Source of the DNA: Plantago elongata
Lineage: Eukaryota; Streptophyta; Magnoliopsida; Lamiales; Plantaginaceae
NCBI GenBank assembly: GCA_036897095.1
Contig: JAYMSP010000530.1
Coordinates: 1 to 48,300, forward strand
Direction of reading: 5' to 3'
DNA: 48,300 bases
This document shows positions 10,861 to 21,982 of the stretch, piece by piece (position 1 is the first letter of the stretch; the number at the start of each line of letters is the position of its first letter). The notes under the pieces were generated by a model. The model saw only the letters and a program-made list of their open reading frames with translations. It was not told where the DNA came from and ran no database searches. The position numbers and the translations under genes were made by a program.

Positions 10861-12600
10861 TTTTTTTTTGAGAAAATAGATTTGCATTAAGCCGGAATAA
10901 GTCTAATATAACTAGTAGTCTTTAGCTATTACATCTAAAAGTCAACGAGGGTAAATATCCCAAATAAAATGCAAACTAGAATTATTGCAGACCATAGTAC
11001 TAGAGTCGTTTTGAAAAAAAAATTTGCTTCCTTCTTTTGTCAAAACATCTGCAACCGAGTTTTCCTCTTTGTAGACAAATTTGATCTCATACATTTCCAT
11101 TCGTGCCAGTTGTTGCCTGATATCTTCAAGTACCATGTGTTGGTGGGGTGTTATTGCATCCTGCTTGTAGATACAAGAAAGGAGAAATTTTGATAAAGTT
11201 TGTATAGAAATGGAACTAATGTGTGTTTGTTAACAAATTTTGAGTCCCAAATGGAGAGCCATTATTTCCGCCATATTATGGTTCATAACACAAAGATATG
11301 TTGCACTAGATTTGATAAAGTTTCCTTCCGTGTCCCTTATAATAGCTCCTGGCCCGGAGTCCCCATTAGGTAAACAAGAGCCACCAATATTAAGGGTGAA
11401 CAAATTATCTGATTTTTTCCATTGACAAATTACAGGTTTAGTTACTTTGTTATTTTTAATCTTCCTTAAGGTTTTATTATCACTTAAGAGTGAAAGAAGT
11501 TGGTTATGGAAGTTCCTAGTATCATTTCTGAAGATTTTAAAATTTTTATGTTTCCAGATTAACCAAAAAGTCAAAATTATCTTAAGTTGTAGGTCTGAGT
11601 TCTATTGAAAATGGAACGAACTATCCGTAAAGTTTAAAATTCTATGATTTGAATGAAGAATCCATCTCGTAATTTCATATAAAGCATTACATTGGAAAAA
11701 CAAGTGTTGCACTGTTTCTATTTCATTTTTGCAAAAGATACATTAGTCAGATTGCAAATTCGTTGCTTGTATAGTCTTTCTACTAGATGTTGGTAATCTA
11801 TCATGAGCAACAAGCCAACAAAAGAATTTTATACGAGGTTGGATTTGTAAATTCCAAATCTTATCCCAAGGCCAATTCGGATTGGACTCGTGGTTTTCCA
11901 TTTCTCTTAAGAAATTATAAGCTTTTTTAACCGAGAAATCACTTTTCACAATATGATACCAGGTAATGGAATCACCTTTTTCTTCAGATTGTAGTGGTAT
12001 ACCTAGGATTTCATTAACTATTTCTGTAGGAATTTGTAATTTTAATTTTTTCAAATCCCAGTTATGGTAGTTAATGATATCACTAACTCTTTCATCTTGT
12101 AAAAAAATTTCAGGTATCCGCGGATTTTTCCAAAAAACGAGTTGTGTTACCATCACCAATTTGGAAAAGAATATTTTTTCAAAAAAAAATCTTGTAATTT
12201 AATAATATTACGCCAAAATCAACTATGGTTTGATTTACTTACGGCTTGAAGAAAATTTGTAGTAGGAAAATACATACTTTATAGACTTGGTACAATAAGG
12301 TATCAATTTGAAAAGTTAGCTTCCGAAGGTGTTTTAGTAAAAAAGCATTGTTAAGAATATGTAAATTTTTTATGGCAAGTCCACCAAGTCCACCAAGTAT
12401 TTTCCATCTTGACTTTAGCTCTAGATTTTCCATCTTTTTTACCATTCCAAAAGAAGTTTCTGGTCAATTTTGTACATGCAACCCGAGGGAATTTTCACAA
12501 TTGGCATAGCGTAAACCGAGATTACATTTGTGACTGCTTTTATAAGGACCAATCGACCCGTATCAGATAAATATCTAGTACTCTTTCATTCATAAATATC
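10861..12600 (-). mobile_element. Decayed LINE (non-LTR retrotransposon), minus strand, 3' part
   Basis: Read leftwards, the order is: a thumb-like piece (LSDTGRLVLIKAVTNVIS then YAMPIVKIPSG) near 12570-12470; GGLGGLAIKNLHILNNAFLL at about 12380-12320; the zf-RVT region (SVKKAYNFL, WDKIWNLQIQPRIKFFCWLV) at 12159-11743; and an RNase H domain split over 11574-11230 (FTLNIGGSCLPNGDSGPGAI; NHNMAEIMALHLGLKIC) and 11136-10942 (IKFVYKEENSVADVLTKEGS). The catalytic RT core is missing and several frames are used, so it is a pseudo-copy. The T run at 10861-10869 on the plus strand is its poly(A) end. Confidence 0.8.
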
Positions 12601-15022
12601 TTATTTCAAGTCCTTCTATTTTCGGAATTACACATTTAGTCTAGTCGGTGGAGAGGAGGTGAAAAATGAAAATCAAGTGGTTCTGGCATTACTTTACCAT
12701 TTGAATAAACGAACATGTTTCATTTTATCGAAGACCAATTATTTGCTAAATAAAGTAAAGTAAATATAAGATATTCATGCTAATAAAACTAACCTGTACA
12801 GTTTTAAAAGAATGAATGGTATAATATTAATTTAAAAATTCCTTAATTTCAATATAGTCCAGTTCAAATCTACTTAGTTTATTTTTATATTTTAGTTTAT
12901 TTTTATATTTCAAATATATTCATTTAAAATGAAATAAAAAATACAGCCTTATTAAAACTATAATCAAGTTTGATCTTAACTGGACTCGTAAAAAACAAGA
13001 TACTTCTTGAATTCGAATAAATAATTAAGTTCAAATTCAAATCCTTTCATTTTTTTTTTTTTGAAACGGCAAATATTACAATTAATTTCTACACTACTCT
13101 AATCATATACCAACTACATCTATACCATCATTTTATTTCTAAACCACCATAAGTCTCCAATAGGTAATGAACATTGTACCTACTCCTTTTACCACTTTAC
13201 TCTTAAATCACTTTATATATTCATAATAATCGAACCTTGCACTTTCTCATTTTCACCTCAGCTTCATTTCAGTGCATCTCCAGATTCTTCCATTCAAACT
13301 CTAAAACCAATTCGTATCGTGAAATACGTTGACACATATTTTTGTATATGAATAAAGTTTGTTAAGTTCGTTTAAAAACGAGCCTTAGGTGAGAATGAAA
13401 ACAAAATGACAAGATATTAAAGGTGAGGCAAGTGAGTAATAATCAAATACGTGTAAACGTGGCAGTGGTTTGTCTCCCAAATGATTCTGACGGTGGCAAT
13501 CTTGCTACTTTCTCCAATCTCAAGTGTCATTAAAAACTATTAAGCGCAATTACTATCATCTATCTAATATTCTTCTATTCAAATTTGAAGTGTTTGTTCG
13601 TATCCAAATTCAAATAAATAACTAAATCTTGTACAATTAAGTACTCCCACACATGGTGCAAGAGTTCAAAGAATGAGGTTCTTTGTTTACTAGAACCCAA
13701 AATCTATCCAACTACAACAATTCATTCATTTCGCTGTAAATTGCTTTAGAATCATATAAGAAGAGTTTTAATAAAATTATAGTATTAAAAATAATTTTCT
13801 TGAATAAATTTTATATGATTTTTTCAATATATTTTAAAATTAATTTAAAAATTAAATACCACATTTATGACGGTGCAAGTGGCGGAGTTGGTTAGTGTTA
13901 ATGTAAAATTTACTTTCCGCACATATATATATTATTGTAGCTTTGTACTACTGTAAATTTGATTGGTAGTTGCTACTTAGGCGGATAGCCATTATAACAA
14001 AAATTTACATTTAAATAATTGTACAGCCAATTGGCAATTGTCGCAACCACTAAGATAATCTAACTAAATGCCCAAAGTTACGCGTATTGCGTAACAACTT
14101 CACTATACAAGTGCGTGCAACTTCATCCAAATTTACATCACCCCCCTCTCCATCCTTTGCCTGCAATGTATTTTATTCAATTCAACGGATATTTTATAAC
14201 AATTACGATAAACATGGAAGGTTCTAGAAGGATCCTAACAATAATTACATACCATGTACTACACACATAACTAGAGTTCTAATGATAATAGAATTATAGA
14301 ATCTACATCTTACCAATCGAGTAATTTAAAAGTTGACTAAATATCTAACCTAAACACAGTAAAGACTAAAGATATCTAGAATATTTGATGAATGTCTATG
14401 CAATCTTCTATATAATTCGTTCCGAATCAATTATCTTAACGTCACTTAATTGGTCAATCAATTCTTAAAATTAGGCTCCGATACACCAATTAACAATACA
14501 TCAAAATGTGGGCAATCATCATAGTTTGCAGGTAGTGACTGAGTGAAGACTTAGGCTCGGTTCTCTTGGTATGAACGGACTATAACTGATATTAATTAAA
14601 TTGTAATATGTACAATAATTAAGTCTATGCTCTCTTCAACTGAAATTTATTAAATTCAAGTGTAATATAAAACACAATTAATTAAAACTGAATTGAATGA
14701 GTTTTAAGTTGAAGAGAGCAAAATCTATGCAAAATATAATTGAACTAATATTCATGAGGCTTTAGATGAAGAGAATAAAGCGTCAATCATACACAATTCG
14801 GCATGGATAAATGAACTTTGAACTATACCCATTAGACACTTGTTTAGGTCGAGTTCGTACCTCATTTTGAGCTTATAATTTTTTTGAATCATGTAAGATT
14901 CGACTTATTTTCGATAAATGTATTCTACATTATTATGAGTAACGATTGAACTCGATAAAATTTCAAATGAAATTATATGAGTTAAAGCTTATCAACAAAT
15001 TAACTTGTTCCGTTAAGAATTA
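12601..15022. other. AT-rich intergenic spacer
   Basis: I see no gene. There is a T run at about 13050-13062 followed by gaaacggcaaatatt. On the minus strand this reads as a ...GCCGTTTC-poly(A) end of the kind found in plant LINE or SINE 3' termini; no coding part accompanies it. A short inverted repeat lies at 14629-14719. Confidence 0.5.
14629..14719. repeat. Short inverted repeat (possible MITE or hairpin)
   Basis: A 13-base arm GCTCTCTTCAACT at 14629-14641 is repeated as its perfect reverse complement at 14707-14719, with CTATG on the outer side of both arms. The loop is about 65 AT-rich bases. I cannot see target-site duplications. Confidence 0.5.
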
Positions 15023-15887
15023 TGATATGGTATAAATTTGGCTAAGGCAAAGTTTGTGAATTAGCTACACTCTAGTTTGTCTTAGTTCTTTTAGTTAAGT
15101 TCTTCGTTCGTCAATGCTTTAACTCTTCGCAAGGAGTAAGGAATCAATCTAGGGAAGGAGGCCTTCGCAGGGTTAGGAGGGGCGTCGCTATGTAACTTGG
15201 TGATTAGGTTTCACTGAGGCCGCCCCTAGGAAGCTGTTGGGTGCAACGTCAAAGGGCCGTTACTAGGAAATTTCCAAATAGAAACTTCTTCCAAGTAACA
15301 TAAATGGGGTCGTCACTAGGTAACTTGGTCGGGTCCGTCTCTAGGTGATGTGGCAGTCACTAGGTACCTGAAACACGAGTAAGGGGTTAGACCCTTTTGG
15401 GCCGGTTTTCCTAAGACAAATCGAGGTACAAACTTTACGTGTTTGGGGTTAAGAGAGCGTAATCTCAGCCCTCAAAGTCTAGAGAATAGATTTTTGGTTA
15501 GTAGTTGCGTACCTTAATGAGGAGTAAATGCTCTATTTAATAGTAGAATTTCGCTGGAGCTCGGGCTCTGACACGCTGGACCTTGATCGGCCTAGTGGGA
15601 TGTTGCCATGTAACGTTCGAATGATAGTGACGTATTTGGGGGTCGTGGTGAGAACACCCTGGTGCCGGCCCCTAAAGTGAAATTAGCCCAAGTGTTCGGA
15701 CTTAAGTGTGGTCGTGGTGAGGAATCTTGGTGCCGGCCTTCATGTAAGAAGGAAGCCATGGACCGTGGTAGAGGCCACTTGGTGCCGGCCCATGCGTTGG
15801 GGACGGCCTGGGTGTGCCTGGCGCCAGTCCATCTAGGTAAGTCTTGGTGAATTAATACGACTTTAAGATACCGGACTATAATGAACA
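15023..15887 (-). repeat. 3' LTR of the Tat element
   Basis: The left end tgatatggtataaat and the following roughly 450 bases align base by base with 28639-29120, with only scattered substitutions. The minus-strand start is TGTTCATTATAG, preceded by a polypurine tract. The TATA region at 15533-15544 reads TATTAAATAG instead of the TATAAATAG seen in the other LTR. It lacks about 30 bases near 15613 and about 66 bases near 15720 that the 5' LTR carries. Confidence 0.85.
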
Positions 15888-16180
15888 TGTCATAAGTCCC
15901 CCCAGTTCCCAAGTATCTCATAATGGGATAGTTGAGGAACCAACCCAAGTGTTCTTTCCCGAATGGGGCCGTAGTGGGGAATCTTGGTGCCGGCCTTATG
16001 TAAGAAGGAAGGCATGGACTGTGGTAAAGGCCACTTGGTGCCGGCCCATGCGCTGGGGACGGCCTGGGTGTGCCTGGCGCCAGTCCATCTAGGTAAGTTT
16101 TGGTGAATTAATACGACTTTAAGATACCGGACTATAATGACATATCATAAGTCCCCCCAGTTCCCAAGTATCTCAGAATG
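15700..16180. repeat. About 256-bp tandem duplication across the LTR/PPT junction
   Basis: The block containing ggtgccggcc, catgcg, ggacggcctgggtgtgcctg, aggtaag, gaattaatacgacttt and the ccccccagttcccaag tract occurs twice, with a register of 256 bases (for example aggtaa at 15835 and 16091). The second copy repeats the start of the LTR and the PPT inside the element. Confidence 0.75.
15888..15912 (-). promoter_or_regulatory. Polypurine tract of the Tat element
   Basis: On the minus strand GGGAACTGGGGGGACTTATG immediately precedes the 3' LTR start. A second copy of this tract and LTR start occurs about 256 bases further right as part of a tandem duplication. Confidence 0.6.
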
Positions 16181-16589
16181 GATAGTTGAGAAATTTTTGC
16201 ATATGGTCCTTCTCCAAAGCTTTCACTATGCATGTGTTTGAAAGTGGTTGTTACAGAGATGTTCGAGCCTCCGACCTCTTCTGCGGGCCTAATAATGGGC
16301 CAACTAGTCGGGATTGGATCCGTTTGACTTTAAGAATTTGAATTCTCGATAAACAAGCAAACTAGACACCTGGCGTCAATTAATTGGTCATCCCTCTGTA
16401 CAAATATCTTCGGAGCTAAAAGATTACCTCATTTCGTTGATTCTTCGGTAGAGTAAGTGACTTCCAGTGACGGCCTTTTGGTAGATATTATTGATATTAC
16501 ATAAGTACCCCGAGTTCCTTAGTATCTCAGAATGAGATAGTTGATGAATTCTAAATAATTAACGCGTGTAGAGTCGCGATTCATGGAAT

Positions 16590-16740
16590 CGTGGAGCAGA
16601 CCCTTTGGTGTCGGCTCCGTGCCTTAGGCACTGGTGTGCCGGCACCGTGCCATGGGGCACGTGGTGCCGGCCTCCGTGCCTTGTAGGCGCGTAGAGCCAG
16701 CTCCGTGTATTGGGCACTGGCATTTTCTGGGGCTGGTACT
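16590..16740. repeat. Short G/C-rich degenerate repeats (GGTGCCGGC / CCGTGCCTT)
   Basis: Units of about 36 bases built on ggtgccggc and ctccgtgcctt-gggcac recur three to four times. The same GGTGCCGGC word is frequent in the LTRs, so this is probably LTR-derived expansion. Confidence 0.5.
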
Positions 16741-17295
16741 GCTGATTTAGGGGATCGGACCTTGATGTATTCGAGTCGGGGCTGTGTTTGATTTGAGGTT
16801 CGATATTGCGAACCTTTTATCAATTTTCAAGTTCTGAGTTCGTTGCTGCTCTAGCGTGCTGATTTGAGGCCGTTGCTAAGCTTTTAATTCAGTTGTGCAG
16901 GTTCTAAGACCGTTTGAGTTCGAATTTGTGGGACGTTGTTGCTTTTTTTTTTTTGAGAGGCCGGTGCTAGGATATTAGCTTGATTCGAGCTCGATTTGAG
17001 ACCGTTACTGCTGCACAAGTACTGTGGGCCAGTATCACGGCTGTTGTGACAATTTACTTGCTGAGACTCGATTTTTGGAGTCAAGGATTTTGGGGCCGGT
17101 GCTCCACGAGTTGACTCCTCGTGAGTTGCTCGATTTTTTTTGAGTCAACTCCCTTGTTGTCACACCATGTTGAGACATTACTGAAGTTTGCTCAATTTGA
17201 TTTTTTATAGGCTGTTGTAATCTTGTTTTGGTCCATTGTTGTTCAATTGTTGGTTGTTCTTGTACTCAAAGCCCGACGCTTCACTTTTTTAGAAG

Positions 17296-17303
17296 TATAA
17301 ATA
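17296..17303 (+). promoter_or_regulatory. TATA box for the antisense ORF
   Basis: TATAAATA in the context agaagtataaataacttctt, followed by a pyrimidine-rich leader and, 190 bases on, the first ATG (17492) of the plus-strand ORF. The position suggests the extra ORF has its own promoter, independent of the LTR. Confidence 0.45.
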
Positions 17304-17491
17304 ACTTCTTCTTTCGTTCTTCAATTGCCCATATTACATGTAAATGTAATTTATTGCTCGTTGAATTGTATTATCTTTGGCTTTTGTCTAACTTGTAGAC
17401 TTAAGGGTGGATGACCGGGCGTGGGGCTAAGTGTTTAATTTACTTCGTTTCTCTGTAGATTCCCCAGCTCAGTCCCACCATTTTAGTAGAT

Positions 17492-20400
17492 ATGTCATTC
17501 CATACTGATGATTTAGGGGGCCTATTCGGGAGTGGTGGTGAAGAGGTTGAACAAACTGAACCTCGTGATAAATTTTTCGGAATCTGATGTGGGGTCCGAT
17601 GTAGATGAAGTTCCCAAAGCCTAACCTTTAGTGACTGAATGGAATCATCCGTGAAACCCTTATCCTCCCTTCAGTGTTGGGAATCTAGGTTACAATTATA
17701 GATTCACTGTTCGTAATGAAAGGCCGGTCTTAGGTTCTCCACCTGCGACTCCTAAGGCGGGACCATCTAGGGTGCGGATCAAAGCTCCTGGGATAAATAC
17801 GAGACAACCCGAGGGAGGATGATTCGTCTTTTTCTTTCAATTCGAACCCACCGTGTCGAAATGAGAAAGGCAAGAGAAAACGGAATAAGGAATCGGTGGG
17901 CGGCCCCTCCCAACGAGAGACAGTTCATCATCTGATGACACCTCTTCGGACGGTTCGGATAGCTCATCGTCCGGTGATGGATCTTCTGTTAGTGGAGATA
18001 AGGCCGACACAGGGGCTGCTGATGAGAAACTTATGGAGGAAGACGTCGATATTACTGGGTCTGGAAGAGAGGACCTAACTATCCGGTCATCCAATTGATG
18101 AGGCCGAGTCTATGCTCAGCAAGGGGTCCACTACGAAGTCGAGTCATAGGAAGACGACTTTCAAGTATAAGACTGATCGTGATGTCCCGGTCGGGCCTTT
18201 AAATCCTCGCGGTGAATTGAACGAAGATCGGTTGATTCCCATTTGTTCGTCGACTATTAAGACCAAGGATTTGGAACTAATAAGAAAGTTGTATGATATT
18301 CCGGCCTCTTATGAGATGCTAGCTCCCTCCCCCGAACAGGCGATGTACAATCCCCCTAATGGATATTTAACCTTTCATGTGAGATCATTCAAGTGTGGTT
18401 GACGCTTACCTATGATACCGTCCATTGCCATTTTTTTAGACATACCGGACTTTGCCCTACGCAACTCCTACCAAATGCCCTTGGTACCATCTTGTGTTTT
18501 CGAGTGATCTTAGCGTTGAAGGGGTTAACATTTGATTATAAGAAGATGTTGACGGCCTACACCATTCAGTTGATCTCAGGGATAGCCTTTTCTATTTTAA
18601 TTGCCGAAGAGGGTATACTTTCTTGGATGGGTTCAAAACATCTCATTCCTCCAAATGGTGGCCAAAGTATTTTTATGTAAAACATCCATCCGGCATTTGG
18701 GATGTGCCAACCATCTTTAGGAGAAAGAAATTTGTTGCAAAAAAGTTGTCGAAGGTCCTGACATGGTTGAAGAGTACAAAACATTTATCTTTTAAGTTAG
18801 TTGCAGACAGCGAGGAAGAGACGGAATCCTCTAGTGATGATGATTCAAGGTACTTCATCCCGCGAATTGGGACTCGTGGTAGTGCCAGCTTGACTCATGA
18901 TACGGATCCCGGCCTACAATACGAAGAAGCTGCCGTAATGGGTGTGAAAGGGGGTGATCCCACCTTATATTACCCTTATGGTTTAGCAGTTCAACGTCAT
19001 ATGTGGCTAGCTAATTTAACACCTGACCCCGTTTTTTGTAATGATAAGGAAGATTTGAGTAAGATAGCCAGTCTCTTATGGGTGCATGCATCATGATGTA
19101 TTCATAATTTTTTCCTTTGATACTGATTATTTTCAATCTTTTTGCAGGATACTGGATCATGTTTTCTTCCAAACATATGATCGAAAATCGTAGGTCTGAG
19201 AAGGCCGTTTTGCTTGATAAGATGGATACTGGGGAAAAAAAACCTCTCAGTACAAGCCTACACCCCCAAAGCTGCCTGCCTCGAATCACACTACCTTGGA
19301 AGCTAAGGGACCAAACTCTCGTGGAGACGGGCATTTCCGTGGGGATGGCCATGCCGGGTTCGGTTCTAGGAGAGATGTTGCGAGGGGGAAAGACAAGGAA
19401 AGATCTGTGGCTAATGAGAAGGTAATTGGTGAAGGCTACATCAATCTTGAAGATGCTCGTTCCCATTCATACTCTACCAAGGTTGATGGCTCTAGAGTGC
19501 ATGTTCATTCCTTTTATCCACTAACATCCCATCAAGTGCGGGAACAAGGGCGTAAGATGCTTGCGGATAGCTCTAGGGCGACTCGAGATGAGGCCGAGGG
19601 GGCTAAGAGAAAAGGAAAAGGCTCCGTGGTTGAGCCTTCGAAGAAAGCTAAGACGACCCCTCCTTTGAAGGATGTAGCAGCCTTGGAATTGCTATCCAAG
19701 GCGGATCTTGCTGAAGTTTTGAAAGCTGTCACGGAGATGATGAGGGACCATCTCTTATTGGTAAAATTTTATTTGTATTCTTACGGTGGACCTTGCTGTA
19801 TTCCCCGTTTTTGCCTTACTAATATTTTCCTTATTACAGATTGATGGCCATGCTGTCACCTTTAAGGTGGCCAAGGATGAAGAAACCCTTCAGCTGAAGG
19901 AGGAAGTGAAGTTATCCCGGCTTATCTTAGTCGATCGTGACAAAGAAATCAAAGAGTTGAAGACTGAGAGAGCTGCTGATAAGAAGTTCGATGACACCAA
20001 TATTGCTAGGACTTGGGCTGAGAAAACCAACGATATTTTGGGGAATTCCCGCTCTGCTCTTGCCAAGGCTTTTGCATCTAAGCTCAAGGGTGTTTGATAT
20101 GATTTTGTCCGTGACTTCTTGGTGTCAGACTCTTATTACCTCTTGAGTCAGCTTGAGTCTAGCGATACGCGTACTCAAGTTTTCTTTGATTGTATTGGAC
20201 AGTTGCAAGGCCTTGGCCTCCTGGATGACACTATCAAAGTTACTGATGGAAGGTTGAACATTGGAGTTAACCACCAGGGCGAGGAGGTTGATGATCCGTA
20301 TTTGCAAGGAGATGTCTCTCATGAGGAATTCTGGCCCTTAGTTGCTCCACAAGCTAATGTTGTAGCCTCTCCTCTACTAGTCTATCCTCCCGGTATCCGG

Positions 20401-20672
20401 AAGCTATGGAGGCCGGGTTACTTCCTCATAGGAAGTTTGCGGGCACTAATGCCAAGTGGATGGATCTCCCGGGTCCAATCAAGGGTCACTTGCAAACAAC
20501 TGTTGATGAAGTTGCTGAGGATGGGAAGACGACCACTAGAAGATGCTGGAAGAAGATTCCTCTTGCTACTCTTAAAAACAGCCAAAAGGAGCCTGAGAAG
20601 CCTAGTGAGGAAGAGGCCACCGCTCGAGGAGATGTTTCCCCAGTGAGTGAAGGCCGTGGCCAGAATGCGTGA
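17492..20672 (+). pseudogene. Antisense extra ORF of the Tat element: Transposase_28-like (PF04195) protein, broken
   Basis: This reading runs opposite to gag-pol. It opens MSFHTDDLGGLFGSGGEEVE and continues through a Ser/Asp-rich acidic part (17830-18090). The PF04195-like domain follows at about 18290-18680: LAPSPEQAMYNPPNGYLTFH, then in another frame GLTLPYDTVHCHFFRHTGLC and LPNALGTILCFRVILAL. After it come a Lys-rich linker with a nuclear-signal-like PSKKAKTT, a coiled coil rich in Glu/Lys (19840-20090) and a C-terminal tail ending at the stop at 20670-20672. One intron is clear: GTAAAATTTT at 19761 to TTACAG at 19839, joining DHLLL to IDGHAVTFK in frame. A second acceptor (TTTTTGCAG) ends at 19147. 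Several frameshifts and stops make this copy defective. The family is known as putative gypsy-type transposon protein; its function is unknown. Confidence 0.65.
19761..19839 (+). other. Intron of the antisense ORF
   Basis: Canonical GT..AG ends with a T-rich 3' part. Removing it keeps the reading frame and joins a helix-like stretch to the coiled coil. The unspliced reading stops within a few codons of the acceptor. Confidence 0.6.
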
Positions 20673-21050
20673 AGGCCGGGGGGAGTGTCCCTGGTTCACT
20701 TTTGATTTGTAAACACTTAGGCGTAGCCTATTTTGTAGTGTTTCTTTATGTTGGTCATGTATGGATCTTCCTTGTAGAAATTCTAAATTGTGTTTTTGTA
20801 GTGATCCCTTCTTGACCAGTATCTTATAAATGATGACTCTTTATGCTTAAGTTTTTTGTTGATTTTGCTAATGTTTATTATCTTCGTAGTACTAACTTGA
20901 ATTGGCCGTATTGCTTATCTAGTGCCGGCCTCTGTACTTTCATACTTTGTAGGTGGCAATCGGCCTCGGGTGTCCGTCATAACGAAAGACGAAAATTTGT
21001 GAATTTCAACAAATATTCATAAACACTTTGCGTAGGGGCGACCTTAGTAA
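20673..21050. other. Spacer after the antisense ORF
   Basis: Non-coding, T-rich on the plus strand, plausibly the 3' UTR of the antisense transcript. It leads into the tandem array without other visible features. Confidence 0.4.
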
Positions 21051-21051
21051 T

Positions 21052-21850
21052 TCCGTCGTAGCATTAGATATCTTGCGTAGAGACGGCCTTAAGAGGTCCA
21101 AAACACTTTAATAACTTTCATCGAGTAGAGATGGCCTTAGAAGGTCCGAAACACTTTAATAATTTTCATCGGGTACGGACGGCCTTGGAAGGTCAAAAAC
21201 ACTTTAATAGTTTTCATCGAGTAGAAACGGCCTTAGGAGGTCCGAAACACTTTAATAATTTTTATCAAGTAGAAATGGCCTTAGGAGGTCCGAAACACTT
21301 TAATAATTTTCATCGAGTAGAGACGGCCTTAGGAGGTTCGAAACACTTTAATAATTTTGCATCGAGTAGAGACGGCCTTGGAAGGTTCGAAAAACTTTAA
21401 TAATTTTCATCTTCCGTAGCGGCGACCTTCGTAGGTCTATCGTAGCTTTAGTTCACAAAACTTTTATCATTGAGTAGAGACGGCCTTGGAAGGTCCGAAA
21501 CACTTTAATAATTTTCATCTTATGTAGCGGCGGCCTTCACAGGTCCGTCGTAGCATTAGTTCACAAAACTTTTATCCTTGAGTAGAGACGACCTTTGGAG
21601 GTCCGAAACACTTCAATAATTTATATCTTGCATAGCGGCGACCTTCGTAGGTCCGTCGTAGCATTAGTTCAAAAAACTTTTATCCTTGAGTACAGACGGC
21701 ATTTGGAGGTCCAAAACACTTTAATAATTTTCATCTTGCGTATAGGCGGCCTTTGTAGGTCCGTCATAAAAAAAAGATCAAATGTTTTATGATTGAGTGA
21801 CGACGGCCTTAAAAGATCTGAAACACTTAAATAATTTTCGTCTCGCGTAG
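21052..21850. repeat. Tandem array, 48-bp and 108-bp units
   Basis: The basic unit of 48 bases contains gagtagagacggcctt, aggtccgaaacacttt and aataatttt. About seven to eight such units run from 21052 to 21410. After that the 48-base unit alternates with a 60-base unit (cttgcgtagcggcgacctt, cgtaggtccgtcgtagc, attagttcacaaaac), giving a higher-order period of about 108 bases for four rounds up to 21850. Because 48 is a multiple of 3, one frame gives a 16-residue periodic peptide, which I take as a by-product. The array sits between pol and the antisense ORF. Confidence 0.9.
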
Positions 21851-21982
21851 AGCTTGTTTTTAACAAGAAGTAAAATTCTTCATTCATGAAAAGTGGGGCA
21901 AAAGTACATTTGAAGCTCACGTGAATGGAAATACATTAAAATAACACTGAAATACATTCAAAACATCCATACAACAACTTTT

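Noticed and set aside
13050-13090. LINE or SINE 3' end (GCCGTTTC-poly(A) on the minus strand)
   Set aside because: Only a T run and about 15 characteristic bases are present. No coding part or target duplication is seen, so I mention it only in the spacer entry.
21131-21400. Plus-strand frame with a 16-residue repeated peptide
   Set aside because: It is a by-product of a 48-base tandem repeat whose period is a multiple of three. Units with indels destroy the frame.
21052-21850. Possible CRISPR-like array
   Set aside because: The repeats are contiguous without unique spacers, lie in a plant retroelement and vary between copies.
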